From Dipteris shenzhenensis (taxonomy: Eukaryota; Polypodiophyta; Polypodiopsida; Gleicheniales): a stretch of 64,000 nt of DNA. The translations under genes were made by a program, and so were the position numbers. This document shows, piece after piece, positions 34,739 through 46,483 of the stretch. Position 1 is the stretch's first letter; each line of letters begins with the position of its first letter. The DNA is taken from assembly GCA_047967505.1 (NCBI GenBank), contig CM106539.1. The stretch is one strand, 5' to 3'. Below the pieces are notes generated by a model, which made no database searches, was not told the origin of the DNA, and saw only the letters and a list, made by a program, of their open reading frames with translations.

Positions 34739-35372
34739 ACTTGTACTGAAGTTATTGAAAGCTTCAAAAAACCAGAAATGCTAGAGTAGCATTTTATGTA
34801 GCATCATCTTCAAAAACTTGTCCAAAACTGAAAAGCTGAACTTGGAGGGCTTGTAGCTCACTCTTCAAAGCAAGGAAAAGAGGGATTTCTGAAGCAAAAG
34901 AAAGCTCATATACCAGAGAGGGTCCAACATAGAGGTTGGACGAAATGGTGCGCACTTTTGCCCGGGAGAGTTGCTATAGGCTGAAACTGAGTTTTGACGA
35001 TTTCTCCCTCGTTACTGAACCAAATGACCTGAAAAATGGCTCAAAATCTTCGTCTTGAGGTCGCCCATCTACTCCTAAGATGGCTCAGGCAATGGCAGAG
35101 CAGGCAGGGAGTATTGAGCAACAGAAGAAATTCGTTGTTGGGAGAATGGCAGCCACCACAGACGTTTTTTCTTCAATTGCTTGCAGGTGGAAGTTCGCCC
35201 ATACTAGAGGAGTTTCCAGCCCAGAGGGTTTGGGCAATGGTCATTTGTAGGTGGAGAACCAAGCTCTCAAAGATTTTGGGAAGAAAGAGGAAAATGGAGA
35301 AGAAGAAGATGAAGAAGAAGATGATGATGTGGCAGAAATGGGCTCAAGGGGGATCAAATGGCTCTGATACCA

Positions 35373-35669
35373 TGTTGGTAAACTGAAAGGAAAGCAAAGA
35401 GTGGACACAAACTCAGAATACTTGCATTACTTGGTTGTAGAATGAAGAAGAGTGAGGTCCTTAAGTAGGCACCTCATACATGCTCACTGACATCACTGAT
35501 GACTTCAGAGCTCCACAATCATCTCCTCAATCTGCTCCTAGATTCTCTCAATCATCCTATGTGGCTCTCCACCACCTAACTGTGCTTGTGGGCACCTAAC
35601 TGTGCCTCTAGCACTCACACATAGAAACATAAGGTGTGCCTGAGGCATACACCTTGAGATATCCCAACA
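35373..35669 (-). repeat. 5' LTR of the non-autonomous element
   Basis: Minus-strand reading TGTTGGGATATCTC...TTTACCAACA, next to the primer site. Confidence 0.9.
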
Positions 35670-35914
35670 TAGATGCCATTGTAGATCCCATTGCTGGTGA
35701 TGTGTGACATCAGGTGGAGTAGAGCTACTGGCGGCTGGATCGTCCAATGGTCTAGGTGTAGAACCATCGGCATACTCCCATTTGTCCTAAAGTACAAGAA
35801 TGGTCTCCATTCAGTATTTCCATGTACTATAATTGGAGTTGTCTAACTTAGCAGATGCCTCCAGATTGAGGTTGCTAGTTGTAGACATGGTGCAAGAAAT
35901 GTACTTGAATCAAC

Positions 35915-36633
35915 TGTAAGAAAACAATACAACGTCTATGCTCAACACATAACAGGATCTCGTATGTAAGAGAGAAAAGCAGATAGTATGGAGAATCAAA
36001 AATTTGATTACTATAAAACTGATACAATAGATGGCGCTACCTCCCAACTATGCGCTCGTGTGAAAGAAGCTTCGATGGCGAGCTAGAAACAGTAGAGGAC
36101 AGAGGTTGGATGCTAAGGAGTCAGGGTTGCTATAGCCAGTGATGAAATGGGCTTCATGGGCTTGCTCTTATATAGCCACCAGTCATAGTCGGTTAGACCC
36201 AATTGGGTGACAGACCCAGTCCGCCCAAAATGGCCGACTGGGGGTCGGAGGCCACCGACCACACAATAGAACCGGTGCACAAAATAGAGCAACTAACCTA
36301 TGGTTACCGTTCGTCCCAGAGCCATTCGGGATCATCTGGGGCTCCAAACGGCGGGCCCCGCAACTCGAGAGTGGGCTACCCTGAGAAATGATCCATCTAC
36401 CCTCAGTGCGGTCAGTCATGGGATGCCTTCCCACACTTGCATGTAGCCTAGTTGGCAGTGTACCAACTCTGTCCAGCCATCAGGCCACACATGGCCCCCA
36501 TCTAGTGTCCAAACCAGGACCTACCGGCGGATAACCGAGCTACTCAAATGTCCTCTCCTCATATGGGGGGCTTACAAGTAGAGTTAGCTGGTTCTCGCAT
36601 AGTTACACGAGAGTGGAGCATTGATATCTAACA
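35915..36633 (-). repeat. 3' LTR of copia-B2
   Basis: 719 bases, minus-strand reading TGTTAGATATC...CTTACA, with the TATA complement CTTATATA at 36167-36174. Confidence 0.92.
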
Positions 36634-36662
36634 CCCCCCTCAATGTCCACCCGCAAGTGAAC

Positions 36663-37934
36663 TTACTTTTTTGGCCCAATGCTAAGTCGATGAAGATGCC
36701 TCTCTAGCAAGTCTCTTCCAAGAGCCTTTGTGAAGATGTCCACAGCATTCTCTATAGTCGAACAGTACACCAAGTCGATCTCTCCATCCATGATCAACTC
36801 ACGTACAATGTGATATTGAATCTCAATGTGTTCTGTGTGAGCGTGGAACACAGGGTTCTTTGCAATCGCCATGCAACTCTGATTGTCACATGATAACTGC
36901 GTAGGCTTGTTCTGCACTGCACCCATGTCCCCTAAAATCCTCCTCAACCACAGTACCTCACATGAAGAAAAGCATGCTAATTTGTACTCAGCCTCAGTAG
37001 AAGAAAGAGCAACTGTAGGTTGCTTCTTGCTGACCCATGACATACCTCTAGAACCAAGTGAGAAACAATAACCCGTCACTGATCTCCTGCTACCCATGTC
37101 TCCTGCCCACTAATCCGAGTCATAGAATCCGGTCAAGATGTTGCCCTTGGTATAGGTGATGCCATAATCAAGTGTGCCTTTGATGTATTTCAGCACCCGC
37201 ATCCCTACCCTCCAATGGTTCTCCCAGGGCTTATTGGAAAACCTACTTAGTACACCAGTCGCAAAGTTGATGTCCCGGTCACATGTTGCACAAGTAAATC
37301 AAATTGCCCACAAGCCTTTTGTACTTTGCTTCATCCACCAGTGGTGATGAATCCTCGTTTGAGAGCTTCACGTCAACCTCCATAGGGGTACCAACTGTCT
37401 TGCACTCAGCCATGCCAAACGCCTTCAGTATCTCTCCAACATACTTCAACTGCATACTTCAACTGTGAAATGAAGATTTGTTTTGGCTCTTGCCAAACTT
37501 CAATCCCCAAAGAGAAATGCATTAGTCCGAGGTCTATCATTTCAAACTCTCTTCCTAGCAAATGCTTTGTCTGCGAGATCTTCTCTTGATGGTTCCCTGT
37601 TATGACAAGATCGTCCACATAAAGGACCACGATCATACACCTGCCTCCTTCTCTAAAGATATACAAATTTGCATCAGATGGGCTCCTCCTGAACCTGTTT
37701 TGCAGAAAGTAGGCACATCAATTCATTGGTACCACACTCATGGAGCCTGTTTCAGCCTGTAAAGTGCCTTCTTCAGTTTACAGACTTTACCTTCTGGACC
37801 GGGGATCACAAAACCTGGTGGTTGTTCCACGTATACCTCCTCCTTGAGATCTCCATTCAGAAAGGTGGATTTTACATCCATCCAAAACACGGGCCAACTT
37901 CCCTAGGCAGCTAAATCCAAAACACTGCGAATTG
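36663..37934 (-). pseudogene. Copia-B2 RT remainder and RNase H
   Basis: Continues the RT after the LINE: FQMDVKS-like block (in frame pieces 37760-37900), LYVDDLVITGN within 37406-37666, then RNase H with [11 protein letters not shown] and a C-terminal SIGPKK at 36663. Several stops and frameshifts separate the pieces. Confidence 0.88.
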
Positions 37935-37969
37935 GACCGACTATTGAGCTGCTGCTCCTCCCTGTGAGC

Positions 37970-38555
37970 TACTACCCTCCCCTCTCCCTCTCTCAGCTAG
38001 CCCCCTCTCCCTCTCCCTCTCCCTCTCTCAGCCAGCCCCCTCTCCCTCTCCCTCTCCCTCGTTGCCCCCCCTCTCCCCCCCTCGCTGCTCCTCCTCTCCC
38101 TCCCCTCTCGCCAACCCTCTCTCCCTCCTCCCTCACCCTCCCTCTCCCCTTCCTTGTCCCTGCCCTCCCTCTCCCCCCCTCGCTACCCCCTACCTCTCCC
38201 TCCCTGCCCAACCTCTCCCCCACCCGTCAGCCCCCCCGTCCCCTCCCCTGTCATCCCTCTCCCTCGCTAGCCCCCCCGCTGCCCCGCTACCCCTTTCTCC
38301 TCTCCCCTCCCCGCTGCTCCCCTCCCTGCTGCCCCCTTCTCCTCCACCCTCCCTCTCCCCCGCCAGCCCCCCCGCCCCCTTCTCCTCCCCCGCCCCCTCC
38401 CTCGCCCTCCCTCTCCCCCCCTGCTGCTCTCCCCCTCCCCACTGCCCCCTTCTCCTCTGCTCTCCCTCTCCCCCGCCAGCCCCCCCGCCCCCTTCTCCTC
38501 CCCCCCCCCTCCCTCCCCCACGCTCTCCCCCCCCCACTGCTCTCCCCCCTAAGGT
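37970..38555 (+). repeat. C-rich low-complexity tract (LINE 5' end)
   Basis: About 580 bases of CCCTCTCC/CCCCGCC repeats, nearly free of G and A on this strand. It produces long Pro/Ser/Leu ORFs on plus and Gly/Arg/Glu ORFs on minus, which I do not regard as genes. It may be part of the LINE's 5' untranslated region. Confidence 0.7.
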
Positions 38556-38846
38556 GACCCCTCCGAAAAAAAAAAGGTAAAAAATTAATTTAAAAAAAAA
38601 AAACATGGTCCCTCTCCCTACCCGCCCCCTTCCTTCCTAACTTAGCTCCCCACACCTCCTTCTCAGCCTACCTTGGTCTCCTCTCTCTTTCTCCTTCTTC
38701 CTGCCCCTCTCTTTCCCTTCCCTTCCTCTCTCTCCTACCCTCTCTTTCTTCTTCTTCCTGCACCCGCATTCAGGGCGTCCTGGGTAGTAGTTTCATGGAC
38801 GGAGCTTTTTCAGTGCTGGAATCGACCTTTGCACATCGATTGGCGA

Positions 38847-39458
38847 ATGGATCCCCATTTAGCCAATCTCCGTCCACCTCCACCGGCCGCGAGAACCGTC
38901 ATTTTTTCAGAAGACGAGTTGCAGCAGCTCAAGAAAGATGTGGAATTAGAGGGCTCCACATCACTTTTCGCCCGCATCTTTGGGTCACACCCTTCCAGAT
39001 CACAGGCTAGAGACTGGATGTTGGCGGCGTTACCAGGAGACCTCACCCCTCACCTCAGGGATATTCGACTTTTGGGACGTGGATTCTTCCAAGTGGTTTT
39101 CGACTCCCACGAGTCCACAGCCCTTGTTCTCAAAGCTAATCCCCTGGCTTTGGGTACGAGGAGGATCTTTCTTTTGCCCTACACCTTGGGCTTCGATCCA
39201 GTCGAGGAGGATAGGCAGGTCACATCATTGTTCATTAGTTTTCCTGGTCTTCCTCAGGTCTACCATCGACTGCTTGCCACTATCGGAGCCACATTCGAAG
39301 TGGTCATGGAGATCCCCTCCCTTCCTGGCATGCCTTCTTCCTTGGCAGAGGCAGTTAGTGCAGACAGGGTGCCTCATGTTAGGGTCATTGTCTCTAACCC
39401 TAACATCTCAGATGACCACATTATGCTTCAGTGTCCTGACGGCTCTCTCTTTCGATAG
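38847..39458 (+). pseudogene. LINE ORF1 protein (DUF4283-type)
   Basis: I choose MDPHLANLRPPPP at 38847 as the start; the open frame reaches back to 38673 in the pyrimidine-rich leader. The domain GFFQVVFDSHESTALVL, then LALGTRRIFLLPYTLGFDP, is the DUF4283 RNA-binding-like fold of plant LINE ORF1. It stops at 39458, just before the zinc knuckle CRICRTLGHFARDYP (39489-39533), whose last Cys is Tyr. Its role in the family is RNA binding. Confidence 0.8.
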
Positions 39459-40455
39459 AGAGTCGAGATTTCAGGTAGATAGGACCGGTGCAGGATTTGC
39501 AGGACCCTTGGGCACTTTGCTAGAGACTACCCAAGGAAGAGAAAAAGACCCAAGAGGTCTTCTGGTGCAGCTCCTTCACGTACTACCATGATTGCACCTC
39601 CCCAGCACCCTGTACCATGCACTCCAGGACCACCAAGAGCAATAGGGCTCCTTGCTTCATGCACCCTAGGACCACCAGGGGCAGCAGGGTGCCCAATGCC
39701 CGCAGCACACCTAGTACCACGATGGAGAGCTATCAAAGCAGCTCCCTTACCTCAGGAGGAGACTTTTGATCTTGTTCAGACAGACGCCTTCCAGACTCTA
39801 GAGTTGGATGTTGTTGCAGCCCTAGACACTACAGTTCCACATCAGGAGGGACCTTTAGATCCACTAGCCCCAGTCCCTTTGGTCTCTGACCCCTTGGTTT
39901 CTGACCACGAGGGGACTACATGTACTTCCCCGTAGACTATTCTTGCCACAATCAGGACAATCGAGAAAGTGCAGGCGCAGATGAGGACTCTTGATTCCTC
40001 TTCACCCCAGCCACAGGCCTCCTCAACCCCCAACTCCAGTTCTGCTAATAGAGGCCTAGCAAGTCCTTCTCCTCCATCTTCCATGAGTGTAGGTCTTCTT
40101 CGCACTCCTCGGCCAGACTTGCTTATCAGGAATTCTTTTTCGGCACTGGCAGATTCGGCGACTTTCATGGATGATGAGGAGTTGTGCCCTCCACCTTAGG
40201 GGCCCCGGTCATTGGGATTCCTTCTGACAGGGCCTCCCTTTCAGCATGTGTGGGGATCCTTTCACCTGTTGAGTTTCCTGCCCTCAGCAGGAGTGTTTCG
40301 ACCCAGGGGAAGCTGGTCTCCTCTACTAGGTCGGGTAAGCCTTTCCATCCAGCATCCTCCTATCGATGAGGATAGTCAGCTGAACATACAAGGCCTAAGC
40401 GGAGTTCCACACCGTCGCCATAGGCAGCTGATCCAGAACCAGCTTCATCCACAGG

Positions 40456-41110
40456 CATCACTGGAGGTGCTATTGATATCCTTTTTATCCAGGAACACAA
40501 GCTGGATGCCAGTGATTGCTCTAAGTCTTGCAAACTACTTTTGGGACATACCTTCTGGTCGCCTGCTATGGGCACAAGGGGAGGTACTTGCATTTTGGTC
40601 TCTTTCTATTCTCCCCTTGGTTGCTGGTCATGGTATCATCTCCCCTTCTAGAGCTCAATGGATCATTATTTTGATTGGAGGGCATAAGATTGGTCTTCTC
40701 AATCTTTATGCTCCCAACAACAGAGGGGAAACGGATCTCCTTTTGGAAGGAGTTACTCTCTTGGGCTCCCATTGCAGATTCTTGGATCATTGGTGGTGAC
40801 TTCAACATGGTTGAGTTGCCTTCAGACAAAAAGGGAGGCAGACCGGGTGGAATTCATTCTTTGGAGAGGGCAGCCTAGAATGCCTTTCTCTTTCAGCTCA
40901 GTGGTAGAGACACTTGGTTGGATGATGCCTTTCATATTATGCCACAGTCACTCCTATACTCTTGGTCGAACAGGAGAATACACATTCCCATTCATGCACG
41001 GATTGTCAGATTTTATGTAGATGATTGGGCACTTAACAGAGGAGGACCTGTATGCATTTCTACTGGGGTTTACACCTCAGATCATTTTCCAATGGTGTTG
41101 CAGATTCTTG
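40456..41110 (+). pseudogene. LINE ORF2 AP-endonuclease domain
   Basis: Motifs in order across three frames: DILFIQEHKLDA with the catalytic Glu at 40493-40495; LNLYAPNNRGE (about 40695-40730); GGDFNMVE at 40792-40815; a Tyr-Ser-Trp-Ser block (about 40955); YTSDHFPMV with SDH at 41077-41085. This is the APE-type endonuclease that nicks target DNA. Frameshifts break it. Confidence 0.85.
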
Positions 41111-41699
41111 AGCCTCATCGGAGAGGATGCTTTGCCAATGTCAGGATTCCAGATGCTTTTTATGCAGAGGAGAGCCTCACGGAGGATATTTTACAGATTT
41201 GGGTTTCTCACATACAGGGTGGAGATGTCCATCCATCTCAGGTAGCTGCAGCCTTATCCAGAATTAGTGACTATTATCATGATACAGTCGTGATTCTAGG
41301 AGACATGAGATTCTCAGATGTGAGATTGGTATACGCCAGAGGGAAGAGCAAAAGAGGCCCACAAATGCTTGGATTTAGGAGCACCTTGCTGCAGCAAGGG
41401 CTCATTTGCAGACATTGTTGGATCAGAGAGCAGAGTATGCCTTTCATGCATGAGAATCCTTTTGGATTCAAATGGGTGTTAGGGTCAACAAACACTTTTT
41501 CTCTACTCATGGGCCTAGACATAGTAGAGATAGTGTTTCGCAGCTTGTTGACTCAGACGGGGTGTTACAGTCAGATCCTGATGCTGTCATGCATTAGTCT
41601 TTTCAGCACTTTTGTTTGCCTACCTTTCTATATGACCTGGGGATCAGTGGCTTGGCTTACTCTTTCACGGCCCCAGGTATTTTTTGAGAGACTTGACTC

Positions 41700-42041
41700 C
41701 TCTTGGGCTCTTCACATCCGATGACACCTTACGGAGTCGTGCTCTCTAGAGGATGTTCCGGCCACTCTTTTCAGGGCTGCTCACTCCTCGACTCTCCATG
41801 GGAGATCCTAGCTAGCATTGCAGAATGGCACATTTGGAGAGCTAGATGCATTGAGGCTTTGGAGGGTTCTCAGGTTCACCCTTCTCAGATCTTGGCCAGT
41901 ACTTGGACAGATATGATACACACTCTGATGGCCATTTGGGTGACCATGCAAGGACATCTCGAGCAGCCTCCTCCAGGAGAGTTACTTTTCTCAGACATTG
42001 GAGAGACTCTCCCTTCTTTGCTAAGACTTCTACAGGGTTGA
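41700..42041 (+). pseudogene. LINE ORF2 C-terminal end
   Basis: EWHIWRARCIEALEG followed by ILASTWTDMIHTLMA resembles the region after RT in plant L1 ORF2 proteins. It directly follows the endonuclease tail, showing the internal deletion. Confidence 0.65.
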
Positions 42042-42204
42042 GATGGCATTTTCAGCCTCAGCCTTGGTTTCTTTCTACCTCATTCCTCTGAGGTGTTTTT
42101 ATTACATGCTTAGCATGGTGTATTTCCGCACAAAGCTTGCTCTAGCGGGTTTCTTTCTTACTTAATAGAAGTCTCTTTTATGAAAAAAAAAAACACTGTA
42201 ATTG

Positions 42205-44942
42205 TGGTTAGTCGAGCTGTGGGAGCAAAAGTATCCTAATAATCAAAACCATGTACCTGTGCGAATCCTTTTGCCATGAGCCGTGCCTTGTACTTATCCA
42301 ACATGCTGTTGGACTTGTACCTGGTCTTGTACACCCACTTGTTGCCGATTACCTTGTGTTTTGGTGGATGATCCACAAGGTCCCAAGTGTTGTTCTTCAT
42401 TATGGAGCCATACTCCAACTGTATAGCCTCCATCCACCTATCATCACCCTATGCCTCTTCAAGACACTTGGGTTCATCAGCACGGATCACCTCTATCATC
42501 AAAGCGTAGTTGACCAAGTGTTCTTGCACCCTTCTTTGCTCCTCTAATCTCTTGGACCGACGGTCGGATGGTTCCTCCTCGATGGCTGGAGGTTCAATGC
42601 CATCCAAAAGCTGCTTTACCCACTTTGGGAATGGCCATTGCCGTTGTGGTTCTGCAGGCTCTTCTTCCTCTTCTTTATCTTGAATCCTCCCAAGCACCAT
42701 TGGGGGAGTTCGGTCTACTGTTGGTGGTTGTATTGGATGGATATCCTGGTTCTAGTTGTCTGGGAAGGAAACATCCTCCTCCAATTGATGCAGCTGTTCT
42801 GAGAAGACCACATCGCGACTTACTATTACCTTCTTGGTAACAGGGTTATAGAGATGGTAACCCTTCGCCTCTGCACTATAGCCCAAGAAAATACACTTCT
42901 GGCTCTTCGGTTCCCATTTGGTCCTGTTAGCATCAGGGACATGCACAAAACAGTCACATCCAAAAACTCTGAAATGTGCAGCTGAAGGTTTCTTACCAGA
43001 TAAGGCCTACAGTGGAGTCATCCCGTTCATAGCCTTTGTGTAGCTATGATTCAGAATGTAAACTGCCGTGTTACATGCTTCAGCCCAGAAAGTCTTTGGC
43101 AAATCTTCCCCTTTCATCACACTCCTGCCCATTTCACAGATGATGCGCATCTTGCATTCTGCTACTCCATTTTGTTGTGATGTATGTGGCGGGGGTTTCT
43201 GCCTCTTGATCCCGTGACTTTTGTAGTACCTTTTGAATTCACTTGATGTGAACTCTCCAACTCTGTCTGATCTCAACTTCTTCACCTTTCTCCCCGATCC
43301 TTTCTCGACCATTACGTGCCATTCTTTCAACTTACTAAAAGCCTCGTCTTTAGTCTTCAGGAAGTATATCCATATCCTTCTACTGTATTCATCGATCAGC
43401 ATCATGAAGTAGTAGGAACCACCCAAAGCTTCTATCTCCATCTTTCCGTAGAGGTCTGTGTGAACGAGCTCTAGAGGAGCCTTTGCTTTGTTAGCCTCTT
43501 TAGGAAAGGGATGCCAATGTTTCTTGCCCATCATGCAAGCTTCACATACATCGGGCAGATCTGTAATTTCTAGTAGGTCTACAATCATTCCAATTTTATG
43601 CATCTCCTTTAAAGAACTAAGGTTTAGATGACCAAACCTCTCATGCCACAGCTTAGTGTTCTTCACATCGACTCGAGCACTGAAAGCTGAGAGTTCATAG
43701 GTGTTGTTGCACCGTGTACCTTTACCAATGACCTTCCCTTGAAGATCCAGAATCTGTGCACCATTCTTATCGAATTGGACTTTGAGGTCCCGATCCATGA
43801 TCGCAGAAACAGACAACAAGTTCCTCTTGATACCTAGCAGATAAAGAACATCGAACAACTATTTTACAACTCCATCTGACTTGAGAGCAATCATACCTTT
43901 TCCTTTTTTGGACATTTTGCATCATTGCCGACTGCTACCAGGATGTCATTCCCTACCGGCTGTAGAGAGGTATACCAATCCTTCCGATGGTCATGTGGTG
44001 CGATGCACCATTGTCAATAATCCAAGGTTCATCCACAGGTACATGAACTGCCTCCAAGCAAATCTCCTCAATTACTACGAATAGCTCTACTAGTACTGCT
44101 TGTGTGCTATTGCTAGACTCTTTGTTTACTTCGTTCTTCTCATCTACAATCTTCTTCCGGCACTCATTCTGCTTGTGCCCTGCCTTGTTGCAATAGAAGC
44201 ACTTGATCTTCTTCTTTCTCTTGTTATCATCAGAAGAAGATGAGTTACTAGAGTCCTTACCCTTACCTTTCTTTGATCCAGCCGAGAAAGCCGAATCTTC
44301 TCCAATCCTCGTCTTTTGATGCATCTCCTCCTCCAGAAGCATTGCACTAAAATCCTCAAAGTTGAGGGACGGATTTGTGTTCTACATATTCAATGCTGTA
44401 ACAAGACCATCGTACTTTGATGGGAGAATCCGTATGCACCTTCGTGTTAGATTCTCGCTGGTGATGGTGATGCCAATCGCAGTCATCTGATCGCGCAGAT
44501 TCTTCACCCTGGTGATGAACTTCTCTGCCGCTTTAGACTCAGACAGTTTCTCGTTCGCGAGTTGAGTCTCTAGATTCTGAATCTGCATCTGATTCGTGGT
44601 CTCATACTGATTTTTCAAGACCGTCCATGCCTCCTCCGCTGTGGTGACATGTTGAATTAATGCCATGACAGAGTCACTTACACTGCAGACAATAGAACAC
44701 AACACATTTGCATTTCTTCTTATCCATGTGAGAATCTCATCCATTGTTGGTACTGTCTGTTGTGCTCCATTAGCCGGATTCGATCTCGAAACCGGCTTCA
44801 GGTCCACCCCAGTAGCAGTATCCCAAAGCTCGTATGCGCTTAGGATGGTCTTCATTTTGAACTTCCAGAGTGGATAGTTAGTGCAGTCCAACTTTTCGCT
44901 TTCACTGAATGGTGGGATTCGCAATCTTGCGGGCTGGGCCAT
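42205..44942 (-). pseudogene. Copia-B2 gag, protease, integrase and RT start
   Basis: Gag starts MAQPARLRIPPF at 44942 and is open for 186 codons; a stop separates it from the next block (MLLEEEMHQK at 44342). The zinc knuckle CFYCNKAGHKQNEC is intact, followed by protease WIIDNGAS at about 44020. A frameshift and stop precede the open pre-integrase/integrase frame 43858-43007: LWHERFGHLN, CEACMMGK, HTDLYG, LRSDRVGEF and NGVAECK carry the D, D, E residues. RT begins at 42433 (NNTWDLVDHPP, KWVYKTRYK) and is cut by the LINE. Less damaged than copia-B1 but not functional. Confidence 0.92.
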
Positions 44943-44999
44943 CTCTCACAATCTGCTCGCAAATAGAAACACACTACCAAATCTTCTTGCTAGAGTCCA

Positions 45000-45012
45000 G
45001 GCTCTGATACCA
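45000..45012 (-). other. Primer binding site of copia-B2
   Basis: GGCTCTGATACCA, complement of TGGTATCAGAGCC, adjoins the 5' LTR. Confidence 0.88.
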
Positions 45013-45535
45013 TGTAAGAAAACAATACAACGTCTGTGCTCAACAGATAACAGGATCTCATACACAAGAGAGAAAAGCAGATAGTATGGAGAATCAAAAT
45101 TTTGATTTCTATAAAACTGATACAATAGATGGCACTACCTCCCAACCGTGCGCAATAGGCCACTGACCACATGATAGAATCGGTGCACAAAATAGAGCAA
45201 CTAACCTACGGTTATCATTCAGCCCAAAGCCATCTGGGATCATCTGGGGCTCTAAATAGGCCCCATAACCCAAGAGTGGGCTGCCCTAGGAAATGCTCTG
45301 TCTACCCTCAGTGCGGTCAGTCATGGGATGCCTTCCCGCACTTGCATGTAGCCTAGTTGGCAGTGTGCCAGCTCTGTCTAGCCATCAGGCCACACATGGC
45401 CCCCATCTGGTGTCCAAACCATGACCTACCGGATAACTGAGCTACTCAAATGCCTTCTCCTCATATGGGGGGCTTACAAGTAGAGTTAGTTGGTTCTCGC
45501 ATAGTTACACGAGAGTGGAGCATTGATATCTAACA
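45013..45535 (-). repeat. 5' LTR of copia-B2, promoter deleted
   Basis: 523 bases. Compared with the other LTR, the stretch between the CTCCCAACCGTGCGC block and the CACTGACCAC block is missing. That stretch holds the TATA box and downstream leader, so this copy should not start its own transcript. Confidence 0.88.
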
Positions 45536-45540
45536 TCAAC

Positions 45541-46480
45541 TACAAATACACTAACTGTGGCAAGTGAAATCTTTGAATCGTTGGTGAAGATAGAACTGCA
45601 ATATATAAAATATGATCTGTATTTCAAGGCTTGTGGCAATTATGCTGGGAATAGCCAAGAGGCTTTACAAGGCTGAAATGATGTGCACAATGCCATGAGA
45701 TAGCTAAATAGGATTTACAATGGTGGCATGTGTGTGTGAAATCAAGCGCTATCTGCCCACTGAAACAATCTGCAATGCCTCTGTACTCTCTGAAGTCTGC
45801 TCACTGAACTGATGAACGTAAGGTTTCAGGTAATGTAATTATGTGAAACCGTATGTGAGCATATGGATTGACTTCGAGTAGGTACTAGCGAGTAGGTACT
45901 AGTCGAGAATTTTGAGCATGGCTTAGATTGGCAACTTGGGGAAATTCAAAGTGTCCCCTCTATGGCGATCTAGTCTACTTTTATCTAGATCTATACCAAC
46001 CATCAATCGATGAAAGAACAGCAAATAATTCCTTTTCTTTTGTTCTTTTTAAGTGTTGCGGTAGATGCATCAATGAAGAGACGAATGTGTATGAAGGAAG
46101 TGATTTTATCTCGGCGAGGCTCAAATGTGTGTAACTTGTACAGAAATGTGCATGTGATGTGACGAGCGCGTACAGCACAAAAATCGAGCTACTTTCCTTT
46201 TTAGAGCACCCTCAAATTCTTATTGGATCAAGAGATACGACTTGATCTAGGTGGAGGGGCAAAAGGAGTGCAAATGGTGCTCAATGATGATGTGTCACTG
46301 TGGGTCACATGCAATGATGATGTGGCACTATGCCTAGCAAGAGGTGTGCTAGTGGAGCCATGTGCTGAGATAGCAGGAGTGGTCACATGAAGTGACTGTG
46401 GAGCACTGTGTGTGCCTGCAAAGGTCCAGTGTGCCACGTGGCACAAATTATGTGGGAGTTGATGATGTCAGCAAAGGTGA
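45541..46480. other. Unassigned, possibly copia-A leader
   Basis: Lies just beyond the copia-B2 insertion, so the first bases are the 5' continuation of copia-A on the minus strand. I cannot find its primer site or LTR. Apart from scattered GATGATGTG phrases from 46230 on, nothing is recognised. Confidence 0.3.
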
Positions 46481-46483
46481 CAT

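Larger units (their letters stand above)
33812..35669 (-). mobile_element. Young non-autonomous LTR retrotransposon
   Basis: LTRs at 33812-34108 and 35373-35669, each 297 bases, differ at only three positions by my reading. The primer site (complement of TGGTATCAGAGCC) is at 35360-35372 and the polypurine tract complement CCCCCCCTCAAGG at 34111-34123. Target duplication TAGAT is exact (33807-33811, 35670-35674). The 1.25-kb inside has no gag, protease, integrase or RT motif. It therefore must have been moved by another element's proteins. It is probably the most recent insertion here. Confidence 0.92.
29730..35888 (-). mobile_element. Ty1/copia element copia-A, truncated and multiply interrupted
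   Basis: Minus-strand gag-pol remnant. The gag start (MSTTSNLNLEASAKL) is at 35888. Gag is cut by an LTR element (33812-35669), resumes at 33806-33659, is cut again (33019-33653), then continues with AWDMFATLYESK. Then come a zinc knuckle (32421-32465, its Gly codon a stop), protease WYIDSGAS (about 32190), pre-integrase KWHKRFGHVN (about 31790), a degenerate integrase (31160-31690), the post-integrase block (30636-31160), and RT pieces 30383-30706 and 29730-29919 around a 447-bp insertion. RT stops after KKSLYGLKQAP; the rest, RNase H and the LTRs are not found. Confidence 0.88.
37935..42193 (+). mobile_element. L1-type LINE, reverse transcriptase deleted
   Basis: Plus-strand LINE ending in an A-tail (42183-42193), inserted in copia-B2 RT. 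The uninterrupted copia-B1 gives the empty site. The target duplication is ACACTGCGAATTG (37922-37934) against ACACTGTAATTG (42193-42204). Parts: C-rich 5' region, ORF1 with DUF4283-type domain and zinc knuckle, AP endonuclease, then a jump to the ORF2 C-terminal end. No RT motif is found between 41250 and 41820, so about two kilobases of ORF2 are missing. Confidence 0.9.
35915..45535 (-). mobile_element. Ty1/copia retrotransposon copia-B2 with nested LINE
   Basis: Same family as copia-B1, opposite strand. The exact target duplication TCAAC (35910-35914, 45536-45540) places it just upstream of the copia-A gag start. 3' LTR 35915-36633; polypurine tract complement CCCCCCTCAA at 36634-36643; gag-pol remnant; primer site 45000-45012; 5' LTR 45013-45535. 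A LINE (37935-42193) sits inside its RT. The 5' LTR is about 195 bases shorter than the other. Confidence 0.95.

Noticed and set aside
34100-35372. Hidden gag-pol in the non-autonomous LTR element
   Set aside because: I read the minus strand for zinc knuckle, DSG, integrase and YVDD motifs and found none.
37964-38606. Long Pro/Ser/Leu-rich (plus) and Gly/Arg-rich (minus) ORFs
   Set aside because: They come from a C-rich tract almost without A and G, where stop codons are rare in all frames.
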